Positions 11,773-23,760 are shown, counted from the first letter of the stretch. The stretch: 64,000 nt of DNA from Odontocerum albicorne (GCA_949825065.1 OX463863.1:20360251-20424250), one strand, 5' to 3'. The notes: a model not told the origin generated them from the letters alone. Made by a program: numbers and translations.

Positions 11773-13096
11773 GGTTAGTCAAAAAGTTTTGAAAGCGAAA
11801 ATGAATATACATTTTTTTTGGGGCGAAATCACTTTAATTGCTTAGTATAGTCTCCCATAAGATCAATACACTTGGTCCAACGATCTTCCAACTTTGTTGT
11901 CCCATCACAGAAGTGACTTTCTGGAAGGCCTGCAAAATACTCCTCTACGACGGCTATAACCTCTTCGTTTGATGAAAAATGCTTTCCACGAAGGAATTTT
12001 TTGAGGTGTGAGAACAGCCAGAAGTCAGAGGGAGCTAAATATGGCGAATAGGGTGGATGCTGCAACAATTCGTACCCCAATTCACTGATTTTCGCGATGG
12101 TTTTTTGAGCTGTGTGAGCAGGTGCATTGTCGCGATGAAAAATGATTTTTTTCATCTGCAAACCGGGTCTTTTTTCACAAATTTTTTCATCTAACTGGTC
12201 CAAAAGGTCACAATAATAATCAGAGTTGATTGTCTTACCAGTTTGGAGATAATCTATCAATAAAATTCCTTTTGCATCCCAAAAAACTGACGCTAACACC
12301 TTCTTGGCCGATTTCTGGACACGAACTCGCTTCGGAGCCAAAGTGCCTGGTTCACACCCCTCCTTAGCCTCTTGTTTTGATTCAGGATCATGGTGGTAGA
12401 CCCAAGTCTCATCCATAGTGATGAATCGACGCAGAAAATCCTTTTTATCCTTTCGAAATCGCTCCAAATGTTGCTCAGAAAGTCGCATTCGAACGTGTTT
12501 TTGTTGCATTGTTAGCAAATGCGGCACCCATTGTGCCCCCATTGAAACCCAAAACTTCAGCCAAAATGCGGCACCCATTGAAACCCAAAACTTCAGCCAA
12601 AATATGCCATGTTGTTCCATGTGAGATGCCTATGGTGTCAGCTATCACATCCGAAGTCGATCGATGATCTTCCAAAACCATATCCTGTATTTTCGCTATG
12701 ATTTCTGGTGTTGATGCTCTTTTTGGACGTCCTGAGCATGGATCTTCATGGTCTTCAACGCTTGTACGGCCACGCTTTAACTCCAAAACCCATCGGTGAA
12801 CGGTTGGAAATGAAGGAGAAGACTCCTTTAATACTTGCACCATCTTTGCATGGATCTCAGTAGCCGATAAACCTTCCAAAACAAAGAATTTAATCACTGC
12901 ACGATATTCGGATTTTTCCATTGTTAAAAAATACACTGACACGTCAACTTCAAATGGCTTGTAAACAAAGAATGAATTGACAGATCGAAATTAAATTTTG
13001 AGTACGTTCTTATCAAAGATGAAATATTAAAATGGCGTAGAAATTTTGGTTTTCTACGGCTCCATAGATGTCGCTTTCAAAACTTATTGACTAACC
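11773..13096 (-). mobile_element. mariner transposon, near full length, frameshifted transposase
   Basis: A 1324-bp element with about 26-bp inverted ends (GGTTAGTCAA...GTTTTGAAAGCG) and TA on both sides (11771-11772, 13097-13098). The transposase reads on the minus strand in two frames. 12942-12475 gives the N-terminal helix-turn-helix region; 12620-11829 gives the catalytic domain with MDETWVYHHD, HRDNAPAHTA and LAPSDFWLF, matching the D,D34D triad. The frames break at 12541-12606, where a 36-bp unit is tandemly duplicated and the frame shifts. It is therefore probably inactive. It sits where exon A of the ghost locus would be expected. Confidence 0.93.
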
Positions 13097-13539
13097 TATT
13101 ACTACAAGAGGACAATTACCCAATCTATATGAGACATCAGAGTTGTTTTTGTACTACGTGGAAACAGGAAATGACATTGACGTAATGGATTAGCCGTCAC
13201 AGTCATCAGATGCAAATCCCATAAAAAAAATGTTTGGCCACTCATTAAATTCAAGCTCAGAGACAAAAAAATTTGGAACGTCAAGCAGTTATTTTGACAG
13301 ATTTGTTTTATATGGAAGTGGTTGCCCCTAAATTATGCTATAAAATGAGTAGAAAGTATGCCTCGGAGATGCCGGGCAATTATTACTAGTGGAGGCGACT
13401 GGACAACTTATTAATAATAAAGCATCGTGGCTTATATCATGTAGTATGTGTGTATTTTTTTCAATGCCTTATTCCAAATAGTTTTTAGGGTTTCACCGTA
13501 CACATTCTTGTCAAACAGACTGTATATTGTTAAAATAAA

Positions 13540-14230
13540 ATAAATATGCGAGATATGACAATCATTCAACTTAAGTTATGTTGTAAGAGTGCTGTTTAAC
13601 CTACAGGTACACCCCACCTATTCCATACCAGGCATGGATAAGGTGGTGTGTACCTTTAGGACAGAATGTTTCTGACATTTTTATTTTAAAAATATTTAAA
13701 TCATTAAAACAAGTAAAACGTTAATTAATCATGGCATGATAGATATTCTGTTATGTTTTATACCTCATTTTGGATAGATATTCTGTTATGTTTTATACCT
13801 CATTTTAGATAGATATTCTGTTATGTTTTATACCTCATTTTGGATAGATATTCTGTTATGTTTTATACCTCATTTTGGATAGATATTCTGTTATGTTTTA
13901 TACCTCATTTTGGTCAAATTTAAAGATTTTTTACTTAATCTGAATTAAAAGTTATCTCGACTCTAAAAAATATAACATATAAAACGCAATGCATTCATTT
14001 CATTTCGTTCTTTATATAAAATATGTCAAAAATATTGCAACACAGATGTTTTATAAAATATGAGAAATCCACTTTTAAAAACTACTGACACGACAACAAT
14101 CAACACATAATGACTTAAACGGATCACTTTAGAAAAATGACAATATCTTGATCAGAAATTATCTTAACAAGTGACAATAATATTCATGATCTACTACAGA
14201 GATGGCAGTATCTGTACTGATTGTAAAAAC
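13540..14230 (+). repeat. Ghost copy of the exon A downstream intron
   Basis: Matches 5270-5767 in the same orientation, including the hairpin at 13602-13652 and the ending CTACAGAGATGGCAGTATCT. It stops where the hAT element inserted in gene 1, so this copy represents the empty hAT site. Exon A is not found upstream. Confidence 0.78.
13738..13912 (+). repeat. 35-bp tandem repeat, five copies
   Basis: The unit beginning GATAGATATTCTGTTATGTT is repeated five times almost perfectly. The homologous places at 5490 and 37820 have a single copy, so the array expanded only here. Confidence 0.92.
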
Positions 14231-14234
14231 TTAG

Positions 14235-14720
14235 AACCATAATATGTGCTCAGTGGAAATATTCCTAAAAGTATATATTTCGCATTATGTCAGTCGGCAC
14301 TTTCTTACGGTATATCAATTTGGGGGGGGGGGGGGGGGGATGCACTTAACACAAAAACACATATTGTAGGTTTCCCAAAAATTTACTATAAAAATAATTA
14401 ATAAACTTACTGCCCGGTATCCCACAGCGGAGCTTTTCAGGGAATATCAGGTCTTGAACATAGCCAATTTACACTTCAAATCCATTCTCTGGCACTATCA
14501 TCGAGAAGAAGGGAAGATGCAGACTCAGCAGAGACACATGACACGCATGGCAACTGATCAAATGTTCAACATCCCTCGAATTAAAACATCTTTTGCCCAA
14601 AGGCAAATGCCTATTTAGCTCCCATGACATACAATGGGATGCCGAATTCAATAAAGGCAAAGGGAGGAAAACAATTAAAGCAGTCGATCAGAGTGTGGTT
14701 GCTATTGCGACAGGAGTTTG
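14235..14720 (+). mobile_element. LINE reverse transcriptase C-terminal fragment with G18 tract
   Basis: The plus strand reads in pieces as the end of a non-LTR reverse transcriptase: an ALCQSALSYGISIWG segment, then RYPTAELFREYQVLN, then FNIPRIKTSFAQRQ. An uninterrupted run of 18 G at 14322-14339 interrupts the first segment, in line with slippage at a Trp-Gly-Gly coding site. Clade uncertain (Jockey/CR1-like). Confidence 0.6.
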
Positions 14721-14989
14721 AGTACTTAGGCTTGCAAGAGGAATGACTTGTGGAAAAGGTTTGAGTGTGGTGTTTTTTGTTTATTTATATTTTTATGATT
14801 ATGTGCGGTATATTGTGGGATGAATGTTTTGGTCTGTCTGGAGTGATGAAGTGTGAGGAGTTTGATTTCGCGTGATGTATACATATGTGATTGAGTGTCA
14901 CTGTTTTTCAGGTTGATGAGAATATGTAATGGGGTTTTATATTAAAGGGACCGAAAAGAAATAAAAAAATTCATTCAATTACAAAAAAT

Positions 14990-15650
14990 AAGTTTATTTA
15001 AAAAATACTTAAAAACTAATCTACAAAATAGTGCCTGTTTGTTGACAATATATGTCGACAGTAATTGTTTTCCCTGGTTTCAGTAGTTCAAAGTGAATAA
15101 CTCCGGCGCTATCCCACCACACACAAAGAAGTACCTTTTTTAACGTTAGAGACGGTTTTGGAGTAGGAATAGCTATCTGACCCGTTGAAAGCCATTGTCT
15201 TTTTTGTGTATAATTATTGTATAGAACCAATTTTTCGTCACAGGTAACAATTCCCCGCAGAAAGGGTTCAGATTCATGCCTGGATAAGAGAGACGCAACA
15301 GATAGTACGTCGCTGTTCTAGTGCAGTTAATGATAACTCACGAGGAACCCAAATTCCTTGTCTGTAACTTTTCCCTATGCGATGAAGGTGATCCTGTATA
15401 GTTGACCATGGTCAGCTATCATAAGCTCGCTTGATAATGCTGAGATGGATTGTCGAGGATCAGACTCCACTAAAGACTTCCACCTATGACACTTATTAAG
15501 TTTCAATACATCTCCGTACGTTTCCTTAATTTTTTGCGTCACTTCTTTCGCTTTAATTTTTTGATCGAACAGAAATATTATACAATGACGCAAATATCCT
15601 TAATCAATTGTCGGTCTCGACATTATTTGTTGTTTTTTCGTAAATTAAGT
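14990..15650 (-). mobile_element. mariner-family fragment, decayed
   Basis: Minus-strand pieces 15593-15375 and 15230-15021 correspond to a mariner-family transposase: the N-terminal part with SLVESDPRQSISALSSEL and then the region after the first catalytic Asp (KKVLLCVWWDSAGVIHFELL, KPGKTITVDIYCQQ). The C-terminal half with the second and third Asp is missing. No clear terminal repeats found. Confidence 0.75.
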
Positions 15651-15829
15651 ATATTTCTTGTCATGTATAAAATAAAATAAAACAATTGTGGCAACTGGAA
15701 ACATTGGATGAAATTTGTTAGTAACAATTGTGACAACTGGAAACACTGGATGAAATCTATGAAAATTAATTTGTAAAGATTTTTACAGTTCCATTCCACA
15801 AATATTCTCTTGTTCTATTGAATGACGGT

Positions 15830-15906
15830 TTCTTGTCAATATAAATCTTTGCATGAGATATTAAATAACCTTTTTCTTAAAATGTCTTTCAACAATTTCC
15901 ACAGCT
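15830..15906 (-). pseudogene. Fossil finger beyond the gene C stop codon
   Basis: Read on the minus strand, sequence after the TAA still resembles a finger (SCGNC, a stop, KTF, a stop, then a LISH-like helix end). It is the continuation of the array cut off by the nonsense change at 15907-15909. Confidence 0.65.
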
Positions 15907-16886
15907 TTATGGCTTCTCTCCACTATGAATTCTCGAATGACGTATTAAACTTTTATTTTCTGAGAATGATCTCCCACATTCTCCACAGCTGTAAGGCTTC
16001 TCTCCACTATGAGTCCTTTCATGGGATGTCAAATTACTTTTTTGCGAGAATGTCTTTCCACAAATTCTACAGTAGTATGGCATTTCTCCAATATGAATCC
16101 TTTCATGAGCTGTTAAATAACTTTTTCTTGAGAATTTCTTCTCACAATTTTCACAGCTGTAAGGCTTTTCTATACTATGAATCTTTTCATGAGAATGTAA
16201 ATTACTTTTTTGTGAAAATGTCTTATCACATTGTCCACAACTGTAGGGCTTTTCTCCACTATGAATCATTTCATGAGAGTTTAATGTGCTTTTTCTTGAG
16301 AATTTCTTCGCACAAATTCCACAGCTGTAGGGCTTCTCTCCAGTATGAATCCGTTTATGAGATTTTAAATCGCCTTTTTCTGTGAATTTCTTACCACAGT
16401 GTGCACAGCTGTAGGGCTTCTCTCCACTATGAATTCTTGAATGGCGTTTTAAAACTCTTTTATCAGAGAATATCTTCCCACAATTTTCACAGTTGTAAGG
16501 CTTTTCTATACTATGAATCCTTTCATGAGAATGTAAATGACTTTTTTGTGAAAATGTCTTATCACATTGTCCACAACTGTAGGGCTTCTCTCCACTGTGA
16601 ATCATTTCATGAGAGTTTAAATTGTTTCTTCTTGAGAATTTCTTTGCACAAATTCCACAGCTGTAGGGCTTCTCTCCTGTATGAATCCGTTTATGAGATT
16701 TTAAATCACCCTTTTCTGAGAATTTTTTACCACACTGTGCACAGCTAAAGGGCTTCTCTCCACTATGAATTCGTAAATGGCGTTTTAAAACTCTTTTATC
16801 AGAGAATATCTTCCCACAATTTTCACAGCTGTAGGACTCTTCCCTGTATTTTACTATATATATTTGATCATTCATATAACGTGAAC
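15907..16886 (-). CDS. Zinc-finger gene C, C2H2 array exon (11 fingers)
   Basis: The exon probably starts after a TTTTAG acceptor at 16887-16888, phase 1 as in the other loci; an upstream open frame to 16917 is intronic. It encodes about 326 residues. Eleven canonical fingers follow a 20-residue leader. Fingers 1-4 and 5-8 are a block duplication in the same order (Yx[46 protein letters not shown]). Linkers are HSGEKP, HTGEKP or HSIEKP. The frame ends abruptly inside a linker at GEKP-TAA, where the Tyr codon TAC of KPYSC has become TAA. Exon B (20355-20612) and exon A (22788-22974) lie upstream on the same strand in the right order and phase. The long plus-strand frames here are shadows. Confidence 0.86.
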
Positions 16887-17083
16887 CTAAAACATGTGAC
16901 AATTTTGAAAAACCCAATCATATTCTTTTACAATATAAAATCATAAAGTTATGGAATTGTACAATTTAACAATTTTCTGCAATAAAGCTTTCATTATTTA
17001 CTTATTTATTTTTTTAATTGTTAATTATGTAAAACATTTTCTTTCACTTTATCATTTGAATAGATTCACCTTATCATTTAAAT

Positions 17084-18121
17084 CAGTGGTCCCCAACCCC
17101 CGGGCCGCGGCCCGGTACCGGGCCGTGGACCAAATGGTACTGGGCCGCGCAAGGGCCTGCTTAAAAATCAAAATTACTTTTGAAAAATCGAACATACCTA
17201 ATAAAACTTAATTATAGCTTAAAATAATTATTCCGTTGAAAACCCCTTCACGCTAAGTTACCACCGACCTTCCGACAATACCTGTTCGAAACAACAATTC
17301 TGCCGGTGTTCTGGATTAGAGTCATGGCGGAATACCCTGAGATTGCCACCACAGCACTAAAATCCCTATTGCGATTTCCGGCATTCTATCTTTGTGAAGC
17401 GGGGTTTTCTGCAGTGACAGCAACCAAAACAAAACAAAGAAATAAACTGGACATACGCCAGACACTTCGGGTGTCACAATCTCCTATTACCCCCAGATGG
17501 AACCATCTCGTTTCAATGAAGCAAGCTCAGGGTTCTCATTGATTTAGCAGTAAGTTAAAATATTAAATCTGTTTTTATTCATTTTTAAGGGGTAACTGTA
17601 TTTTATTTTGAAGACATGTTGAAACACGATTCAATTAAAAATATTAAATCAAAACACATAAAACTTCAACATCAAAACTTTTAAAGAAAATAGATAAATA
17701 ACTTTCAAGTTAATATATCTGCAGGATATCAGAAAAACATTAAAATCCCGATATGAAACCCTAAGCATTCTCAGAATTATTTTCTCTATCTTGGAAAAAA
17801 ATACTTTCAACCTTCCGTTGAACCTTAAAAATATTGAAAATACCCATGAATCCAAACTTAATAATCCTTCATTGTTATTATATATTTTTTCTTAATTTTT
17901 CCCACAAACCTTGTGTTTACTCTACTATTATTTGTCACTATAACTTATGTACCACAGTTGTAAATTTTATTATTATATATTGTACAAATATGTTGTTATT
18001 AAATTTAAAAAAAAACTACATTCAATGTGTCCCCCCTCCCCCCCCCCCCCCCCCCAGTGGGCCGCGGTAAAATTATGAAACGTTGACCGGTCCGCGGCGA
18101 CAAAAAGGTTGGGGACCACTG
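17084..18121 (+). mobile_element. hAT transposon, internally deleted, in gene C intron
   Basis: A 1038-bp element with terminal inverted repeats CAGTGGTCCCCAACC and GGTTGGGGACCACTG and an 8-bp duplication ATTTAAAT (17076-17083 and 18122-18129). The plus strand at about 17306-17540 encodes the C-terminal end of a hAT transposase (AEYPEIATTALKSLL, YLCEAGFSAVTATKTK, RVSQSPITPRWNHL). The rest of the transposase is absent, so it is a non-autonomous remnant. The right end contains a C-rich run of about 26 bases near 18030-18055. Confidence 0.92.
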
Positions 18122-18339
18122 ATTTAAATAGATAAACTTCGTCACCGAAATACCCATTCTCAGTGATTATATTTACAAATTCTCTCATTTATTTTAATAA
18201 TATAAGGGTGGCCACTGATAGACTTAAGGGTTTGAAAAAGTCATAACTTTTCAATCTTTTTTATTTTCATTTTATACATGTTATAGAGCTTTACTACTGC
18301 AGTACGCCATTCCATTTCAACACCCAGCCAGAGATAACA

Positions 18340-18750
18340 ACAACTTGATAATGACCGATGAGGTCCATTTTCATTTAAACGGGTACATAAACAAACAAAA
18401 CTGCAGATTTTGGAGAATTTGAGAATCCCAGGGAATTACATCAGTATCAATTGCATCCCCAAAAATGCACTGTTTGATGCGGTGTTATGGCTGAGAGTTA
18501 TCGGCCCTTATTTCTTTGAAAATGAGGAAGGTCAGCCAGAAAGAATCAACGGGCCTCTGTATAGGGCAATGCTTGATAAAATGTTACGCCCAACGGTCGA
18601 AGATAATCAGGAGGTACGGTTCCAACAGGATGGAGCTAGTGCACTGCCAGGGCGACGATGGCAGTGTGCGCAGTACAGCGATGTGCATCCTTCAGCCTTT
18701 CATGGGCCACCCTATACTTCGGACAACTGAGTCCTTTAAAATGGATTAAA
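18340..18750 (+). mobile_element. IS630/Tc1-superfamily transposase fragment
   Basis: The plus strand reads, with frameshifts, as the DDE domain of an insect IS630-Tc1-type transposase: DEVHFHLNGYINKQNCRFW, then VIGPYFFENEEGQ at about 18500-18540, then RFQQDGASA near the second Asp. It is broken in at least three places and has no visible ends. Confidence 0.75.
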
Positions 18751-19119
18751 TTACTTTGACTGATACAGTTTCACTTTGCAGTGCAAGAGAACAAGTTAAT
18801 TGTATAATAAGTAAATTAATATAGGTTTATAGATATAGGATATAAATATACACATACATCCTGAAATTATTGTACTTAAACGAGGGTTGATAAAATAATA
18901 AAGCAAATGTTTTAATTTCGCGGGCTGCATGTGTTTGATTGAGCCCATTTTAATATTGGCGACGCTATCTGTGATGTACATTTCAATTTTCAGCCATATT
19001 GGATGGGATGTGTTTGAAAAAGCACGTTTGCGATTTTTTCATTTTAAAAATGAATTTTTGTTGAGGTTTTACACTATTAGTGTGAGGCAATCCGAAGAAA
19101 AGGATCATAATTGTGGGCA

Positions 19120-19440
19120 AACAACTTCTGAATTCTGCACAAGGATAATGCACCGGCTCACATTCCCCTCCGCTACTGATTCGTTAAGTTGTGATTCCGC
19201 AGCCACCTTATTCACCAGATATGGCCCCCTAGGACTATTTCATGTTTCCGAAGGGGAAGAGACATTAAAAGGACAACCATAGAGGAGATAAAGGCAAAAT
19301 CGCTGGATGAGCTAAATGCTATCCCAAAAAAATGCGTTCCACAAATGTTTTGCGGATTGGAAAATACTTTGGGAAAAAGTGTACTTTATCCTATGGGGAC
19401 TACTTTAAAGGGGACAATATTAATATTATTGATTAAATAA
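19120..19440 (+). mobile_element. mariner transposase 3' fragment
   Basis: Plus-strand sequence in shifting frames matches the end of a mariner transposase: KDNAPAHIPLRY, a PDMAP-like site near 19215, EIKAKSLDELNAIPKK and GTTLKGTILI near the C terminus. The N-terminal half is missing. Confidence 0.7.
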
Positions 19441-19675
19441 ATACTTATTAATAAATAAAATTCTTCTCCCTATTTATTTTTATCAAACCCTCAAGCTGAA
19501 GAAAGTACATTTAAAAGAGAATCTATCAAAAGGTCTGGACTCATCTCGTAACATCTCCCCAGTCAAAATACACCCTCAACAATAGAGGTCGATCCCAGCC
19601 GCGAGGAAAGATGTTTTTTAGCCCACAGCCTATAACATTACTACCTGTTTAATGCTCAAATTAACGGACTTAGTT

Positions 19676-19930
19676 TATACTCCAGAAATTGAAGGACGGT
19701 TCCTGTGACAGTTCACAAATTTGCCCCAATCCAACCTTGTAACGACATTCAGTAATTTTAATTATTTTATCAACTTAAATATAAGCTTTGGTATTCTTAC
19801 TTAAATAAATAGCAAGTTATTCAGGTAAATACATTACATAAAATAGTATACGATAATTGGATTTTCGATTTTTTTATACCTAAAATTAAATGTTCGTAAT
19901 TAGTATTAATCCATAGTGGATCTTGGCCTA
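19676..19930. repeat. Dispersed repeat shared with 23745-23970
   Basis: The core GTAACGACATTCAGTAATTT onward matches 23752-23850 directly, while 19676-19738 matches 23835-23905 in reverse complement. This looks like a small foldback element in two rearranged copies. No coding sequence seen. Confidence 0.6.
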
Positions 19931-20354
19931 TTTAAAGATAGACACAAATCATACAATACATTAGAAAGTCATATAATGATAATTAGGAATAAAAACGTCA
20001 GTTTAGAGAAAAATAATTTTTCGATTTATGAAAAAACTATTCGATTTGTAAAAAAAACTATTTTATCCTACCCCTTTGAGACATAACGTTTAAAACGTCG
20101 CAGGTCCCATCCTACATTTTCTCAAGTATAATTAATCTAATTTTAATATCTCTCAGTGAATTTAAATTTAATGTCTCTCAGTGACACAAAAATAAATTGG
20201 AATTGGATCTGCCAAGTATTGTGATGCTATTTGTACAATAAAACAATGTTGGATTTTTAAGGTCTCCTAACCAAATTAATATTAGTTATTATATTAAAAA
20301 TACAATGCATAAATGAAAAAACTTTAAAAATAAGAGTCAAATATTCATACTCAC

Positions 20355-20612
20355 TTGAATTCGCAAGAGTGCCACAAGCATCAACAGTCTCTGTGTGACT
20401 GACTCCAGCACATTCCCTTTTTGTATCCGCTTCCTGTATGTCCATAGAAAAATCAGGGAATACTGGCGCAGTATCCTCTTCTACAACATTTTCTTCTTTT
20501 ACGGAAAAATCTGAACATCTCTCAAATTTTAAGTTGTGGGATGTCTCCCGTGAACTCATGACTGTGATAATTTCTTTATTTAATGTATCAAAGGATGATT
20601 GGTCCAGAATAT
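20355..20612 (-). CDS. Zinc-finger gene C, exon B
   Basis: 258 nt (86 codons) between acceptor TTTTGCAG (read on the minus strand) and donor GTGAGT, phase 1 at both ends. The first motif is FSVKEENV; the second position reads DTKREC instead of DIKKEC, so the second SUMO-like site is lost in this copy. An extra Glu (VVEEDTAPVF) explains the three extra bases. It lies between exon A at 22788-22974 and the finger exon at 15907-16886 in a plausible three-exon gene whose introns have been enlarged by hAT, mariner-family and RTE insertions. Confidence 0.75.
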
Positions 20613-21091
20613 CTGCAAAATATCAAATATATTGATGTAATAAAATAAAGTGATGACATGTCTTATATATATTAAATGGAGTCTACAATAACAAACAAAC
20701 AGGGTTTGGTTTTTACTCCCAAATCAATATGTCTGAGCTGATAATATCAACATAATACGTTCAGAGCTAATTTGATATGGCAGAGCTTTGTAGATAGTAC
20801 AGTATTCATAAATGACAAAAAATAACAAGATTCAATAATTGTTGCATATCATTAGAAAAATACCAAATCATACGTTAGAGATTTATCACTTGGTGAACTA
20901 AAACATTGATTGGAGGTTGATATTGTGGGATGTTTGGAGGGTGATATTTTGGGTTCAATATAGGGGTCGAGAATTAGTGTTGTAGTTATTATCAACAATA
21001 GCTCAGGGTTAGGGTCAGTTTCCTGGAAAAAAGGTCAAGGGTTTGAATAAATAAATATAGGTTTATTAATAACAACATAGTATAGTCTGTC

Positions 21092-21688
21092 CATAGTGAC
21101 AAGTGTTAATGATTCATCTTTCGAGATTAAACGTCGAATATTCATGTCAAATATATGCTTCTTTGGTCTGAGAAAACACCTTATATCTAGGTTGTTGTCC
21201 AGAAAAGCAAAACTTACCATTTATAAGACACTGTTACGACCTGTCCTCACATATGGGTCTGAATGCTGGGTATTGAGTAAGAAGGACGAATCTTCCCTTC
21301 TAATATTTGAAAGGAAAATACTCAGAAAAATATTAGGACCCATACAGGAAAATGGATCCTGGAGAGTGAGATATAATGAGGAGTTATACAGTATATACAA
21401 AGAGCCCAGCATTATAAAATACATCAAAATTGGGAGGCTATGTTGGGCGGGGCATGTAGCGAGAATGGGAGAAGAGAGAATGCCTAACAAGGTACTCTTT
21501 TCCAAGCCCCAAGGATGACGTAGCGTGGGTAGACCAAAGCTCAGGTGGATGGATGGGGTGCAGAGAGATACAAGCGTGATTGGCATCAGGGGCTGGAGGA
21601 ATGCATCCCAGGATAGGAGGGAATGGTGAAGACTGCTGGAGGAGGCCGGGGCCCACAATGGGCTGTAGTGCCATTGATTGATTGATTG
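21092..21688 (+). mobile_element. 5'-truncated RTE-like LINE with TTGA tail and target duplication
   Basis: 21096-21518 encodes the C-terminal part of a LINE reverse transcriptase (YKTLLRPVLTYGSECWVLSK, GRLCWAGHVARM), continuing after a frameshift with GRPKLRWMDGVQRD and ending near 21660. The element ends in a (TTGA)n tail, typical of RTE-type LINEs, and is flanked by ATAGTCTGTC at 21082-21091 and 21689-21698. It inserted in the gene C intron between exons A and B. Confidence 0.85.
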
Positions 21689-21989
21689 ATAGTCTGTCAA
21701 GACTTACTATGTTGCTATCAAATTTTTTAAATAAGTATTAAAAATCTAAGTTTAGAAATCATTCACATACATTTCGAGTTGACTTTTGTTAAAAAGTTAT
21801 AATTTCTGAGGTTATTGTTTACATGTAGTTTGACAGTTGTGTTGACAAATATGGACTTTGTTGAGATTTATATTTTCATCATAAAAGTTATATTACGAAC
21901 ATAAAGGTTATGTTACCATAATATAACACGAATATGTCGTGTTATTTAATGGATCGTTTTGTAAATGTTAATAAATGATTAATTATATC

Positions 21990-22560
21990 AGCATTGTGTT
22001 TTTTTTTATTTACAGGTAAATCAAAAAGCACGGTTAGACTATGTATTAACGAATACGAAGAAAATGGGGGAAAATTCACAACTCCAGGCAAAAAAAGGAA
22101 GAGTCGCCCTAAAAAAGAAATGGACGATTTCGATATTTGTGCCATTCGCCAACCGGTACATTTCTTTTATACGGTACGCAAAAAAGTGACAACTTCAAAA
22201 CTTGTTCTAAAATGGAATTTGATGGTAGCCATGAGTATTTGAGAAAAATATTATTTTCCATTGGTTTCGTATACAAAAAATGCACATCAAACCGTAGTTT
22301 CCTCACGGAAAAGAAAAATATCGCAGCAAAAAGGGAGACTTATTTAAGAGTTATAATGGACAACAAAAATTTACCTGAAATATTGAGAACAAACGTTGTG
22401 TATTTAGATTAAAGTTATACACATTCGTCGTATAAAATACAAAACTGTTGGCAATCGGTGGATGTGAATGGAGTGCAGCGTGATATTGCCAAGGGTAAAA
22501 GATGGATCATTGTACATGCAGGAATTGAAAAAGAAACGAAACTTTTCACGTCTCACTCTC
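21990..22560 (+). mobile_element. IS630-like DDE transposase fragment
   Basis: The plus strand in several frames resembles an insect DDE transposase: a helix-turn-helix-like KSTVRLCINEYEENGGKF, a proline-rich KKRKSRPKK linker, the CSKMEFDGSHEYLRKILFSI segment, VVYLD at the first catalytic position followed by a stop, then GKRWIIVHAGIEK. It is frameshifted and lacks its C terminus. Confidence 0.65.
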
Positions 22561-22787
22561 ACTCTACTTCGATATATGGGAACGCAAAGAAAAATTCTCA
22601 GTTCGGTCGCTTCTCTCGTTTAGTAACGGCAACAGAGAGCGAGTAAACTCACTTAAGGCACCTAACCTGTTAAATACGAATCGGAAGTAAATGTTTCGGA
22701 GTCTCTCCAACTTATCCAATAACTCCTCATTGCCATACAAATAGCTTCATTGATATTTATCAATCGGAGCATAACATATTGGCTTAC

Positions 22788-22974
22788 TTGAGATTACGGC
22801 ACTGTCACAGAAATGTCTGGAATCTGCGCTGGTATCTCCTGCACATTCCTGCTTGATATCTGTCTCATGTACACTGATATCATACTAGGGGAACACTGCT
22901 GCAGTATCTCCATCTTCTGCCTTCTCTTCTTTCACCGTCACCTCTGCAGTTCCCTCGTGTTCCTGATAATACAT
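22788..22974 (-). CDS. Zinc-finger gene C, exon A
   Basis: On the minus strand ATG at 22974-22972 follows an acceptor TTTCCAG and a 15-nt leader; the exon runs 187 nt to a GTAAGC donor (62 codons plus one base, phase 1). The peptide starts MYYQEHEGTAEVTVKEEKAE and contains AVFP and DIKQEC, so both SUMO-like motifs are intact. It is about 2.2 kb upstream of exon B of the same strand and is the best start exon for gene C. The initiator context (ATGTATTAT) differs from the paralogues (ATGGATTCT). Confidence 0.7.
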
Positions 22975-23529
22975 TATCTCCCTATCACCTGGAAACATTC
23001 ACATATAAATATTACAATATTCAGTTTATAATCATGCTTGACCCTTTGACAGGTACAAGTATAAAACTGCATTATGTTAAAGCTATAATGATAGCTTCCA
23101 CGAGACGCGAGTCCCGACAGCACAGCTATCCAGTATCGCGAGAGAGCCACACCCTATACAGTGAGACTGCGCCCGAACCGTCCTGCACATCCACGTGTTG
23201 TGTAGAACACCGAGGGGAGTTTATGTATATTTAGTTTGATGCGCTAAACCGGAAAAATATACCGCGAATGGAAATAAAATCTAATATCTTAAACGACTGT
23301 AATCTCGATTGAATATTAAATTCCATAGATTTAACCATAGACGCAACTTGTCTTTCTAGAATTGCAGAAGTGCACGAATATAATGAAGGGGTATACGCCA
23401 ATACTAAAGTACCAAGGAGGTCCAAAAAGGAGTGCTCTTTTGAAAGTTCGAAATAAAAAAAAGCTTTACATCTGGAACATATTTATTAAGTATAACTTAA
23501 AGCTTATGAAATGCAATTTTACTTCTTAA

Positions 23530-23760
23530 AAATTACCTTGTCCAAATGATGTCTTTAGCGGTTACGGCACTCTTCCAATCTGGCTTGAAAGTTTTGCAAA
23601 ACTTTCGTATGGGTTTCTATGGAAATGGATTTCATTTCTTCTCGGATATTCAGCTTCAACTGCTGCAAAGATGTTGGATTATTGGAGTAAACCTTAATTT
23701 TAAGGTAACCCCCCATAAAAAAATTGGCTGGCGTCAGATCTGGGCTACCTTGTAACGATG
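23530..23760 (-). mobile_element. IS630/Tc1-like transposase C-terminal fragment
   Basis: Minus-strand translation gives a catalytic-end block (PDLTPANFF, GGYLKIKVYSNN) followed by LQQLKLNIREEMKSI and a LEECRNR terminus, typical of insect Tc1/IS630 transposase C termini. Only the last 75 residues are present. Confidence 0.7.

Noticed and set aside
13102..13284. 60-residue minus-strand frame beside the mariner
   Set aside because: No domain and composition typical of chance frames in AT-rich DNA.
14322..14339. G-quadruplex or regulatory G-run
   Set aside because: A single homopolymer of 18 G inside a LINE RT fragment is better explained by slippage; its exact length may also be a sequencing artefact.
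15822..16748. Long plus-strand open frames opposite array C (and similar ones opposite arrays 1, D and E)
   Set aside because: They repeat every 28 residues ([14 protein letters not shown] type) because they are antisense to the zinc-finger repeats; the sense strand has splice sites, phase and the C2H2 pattern.
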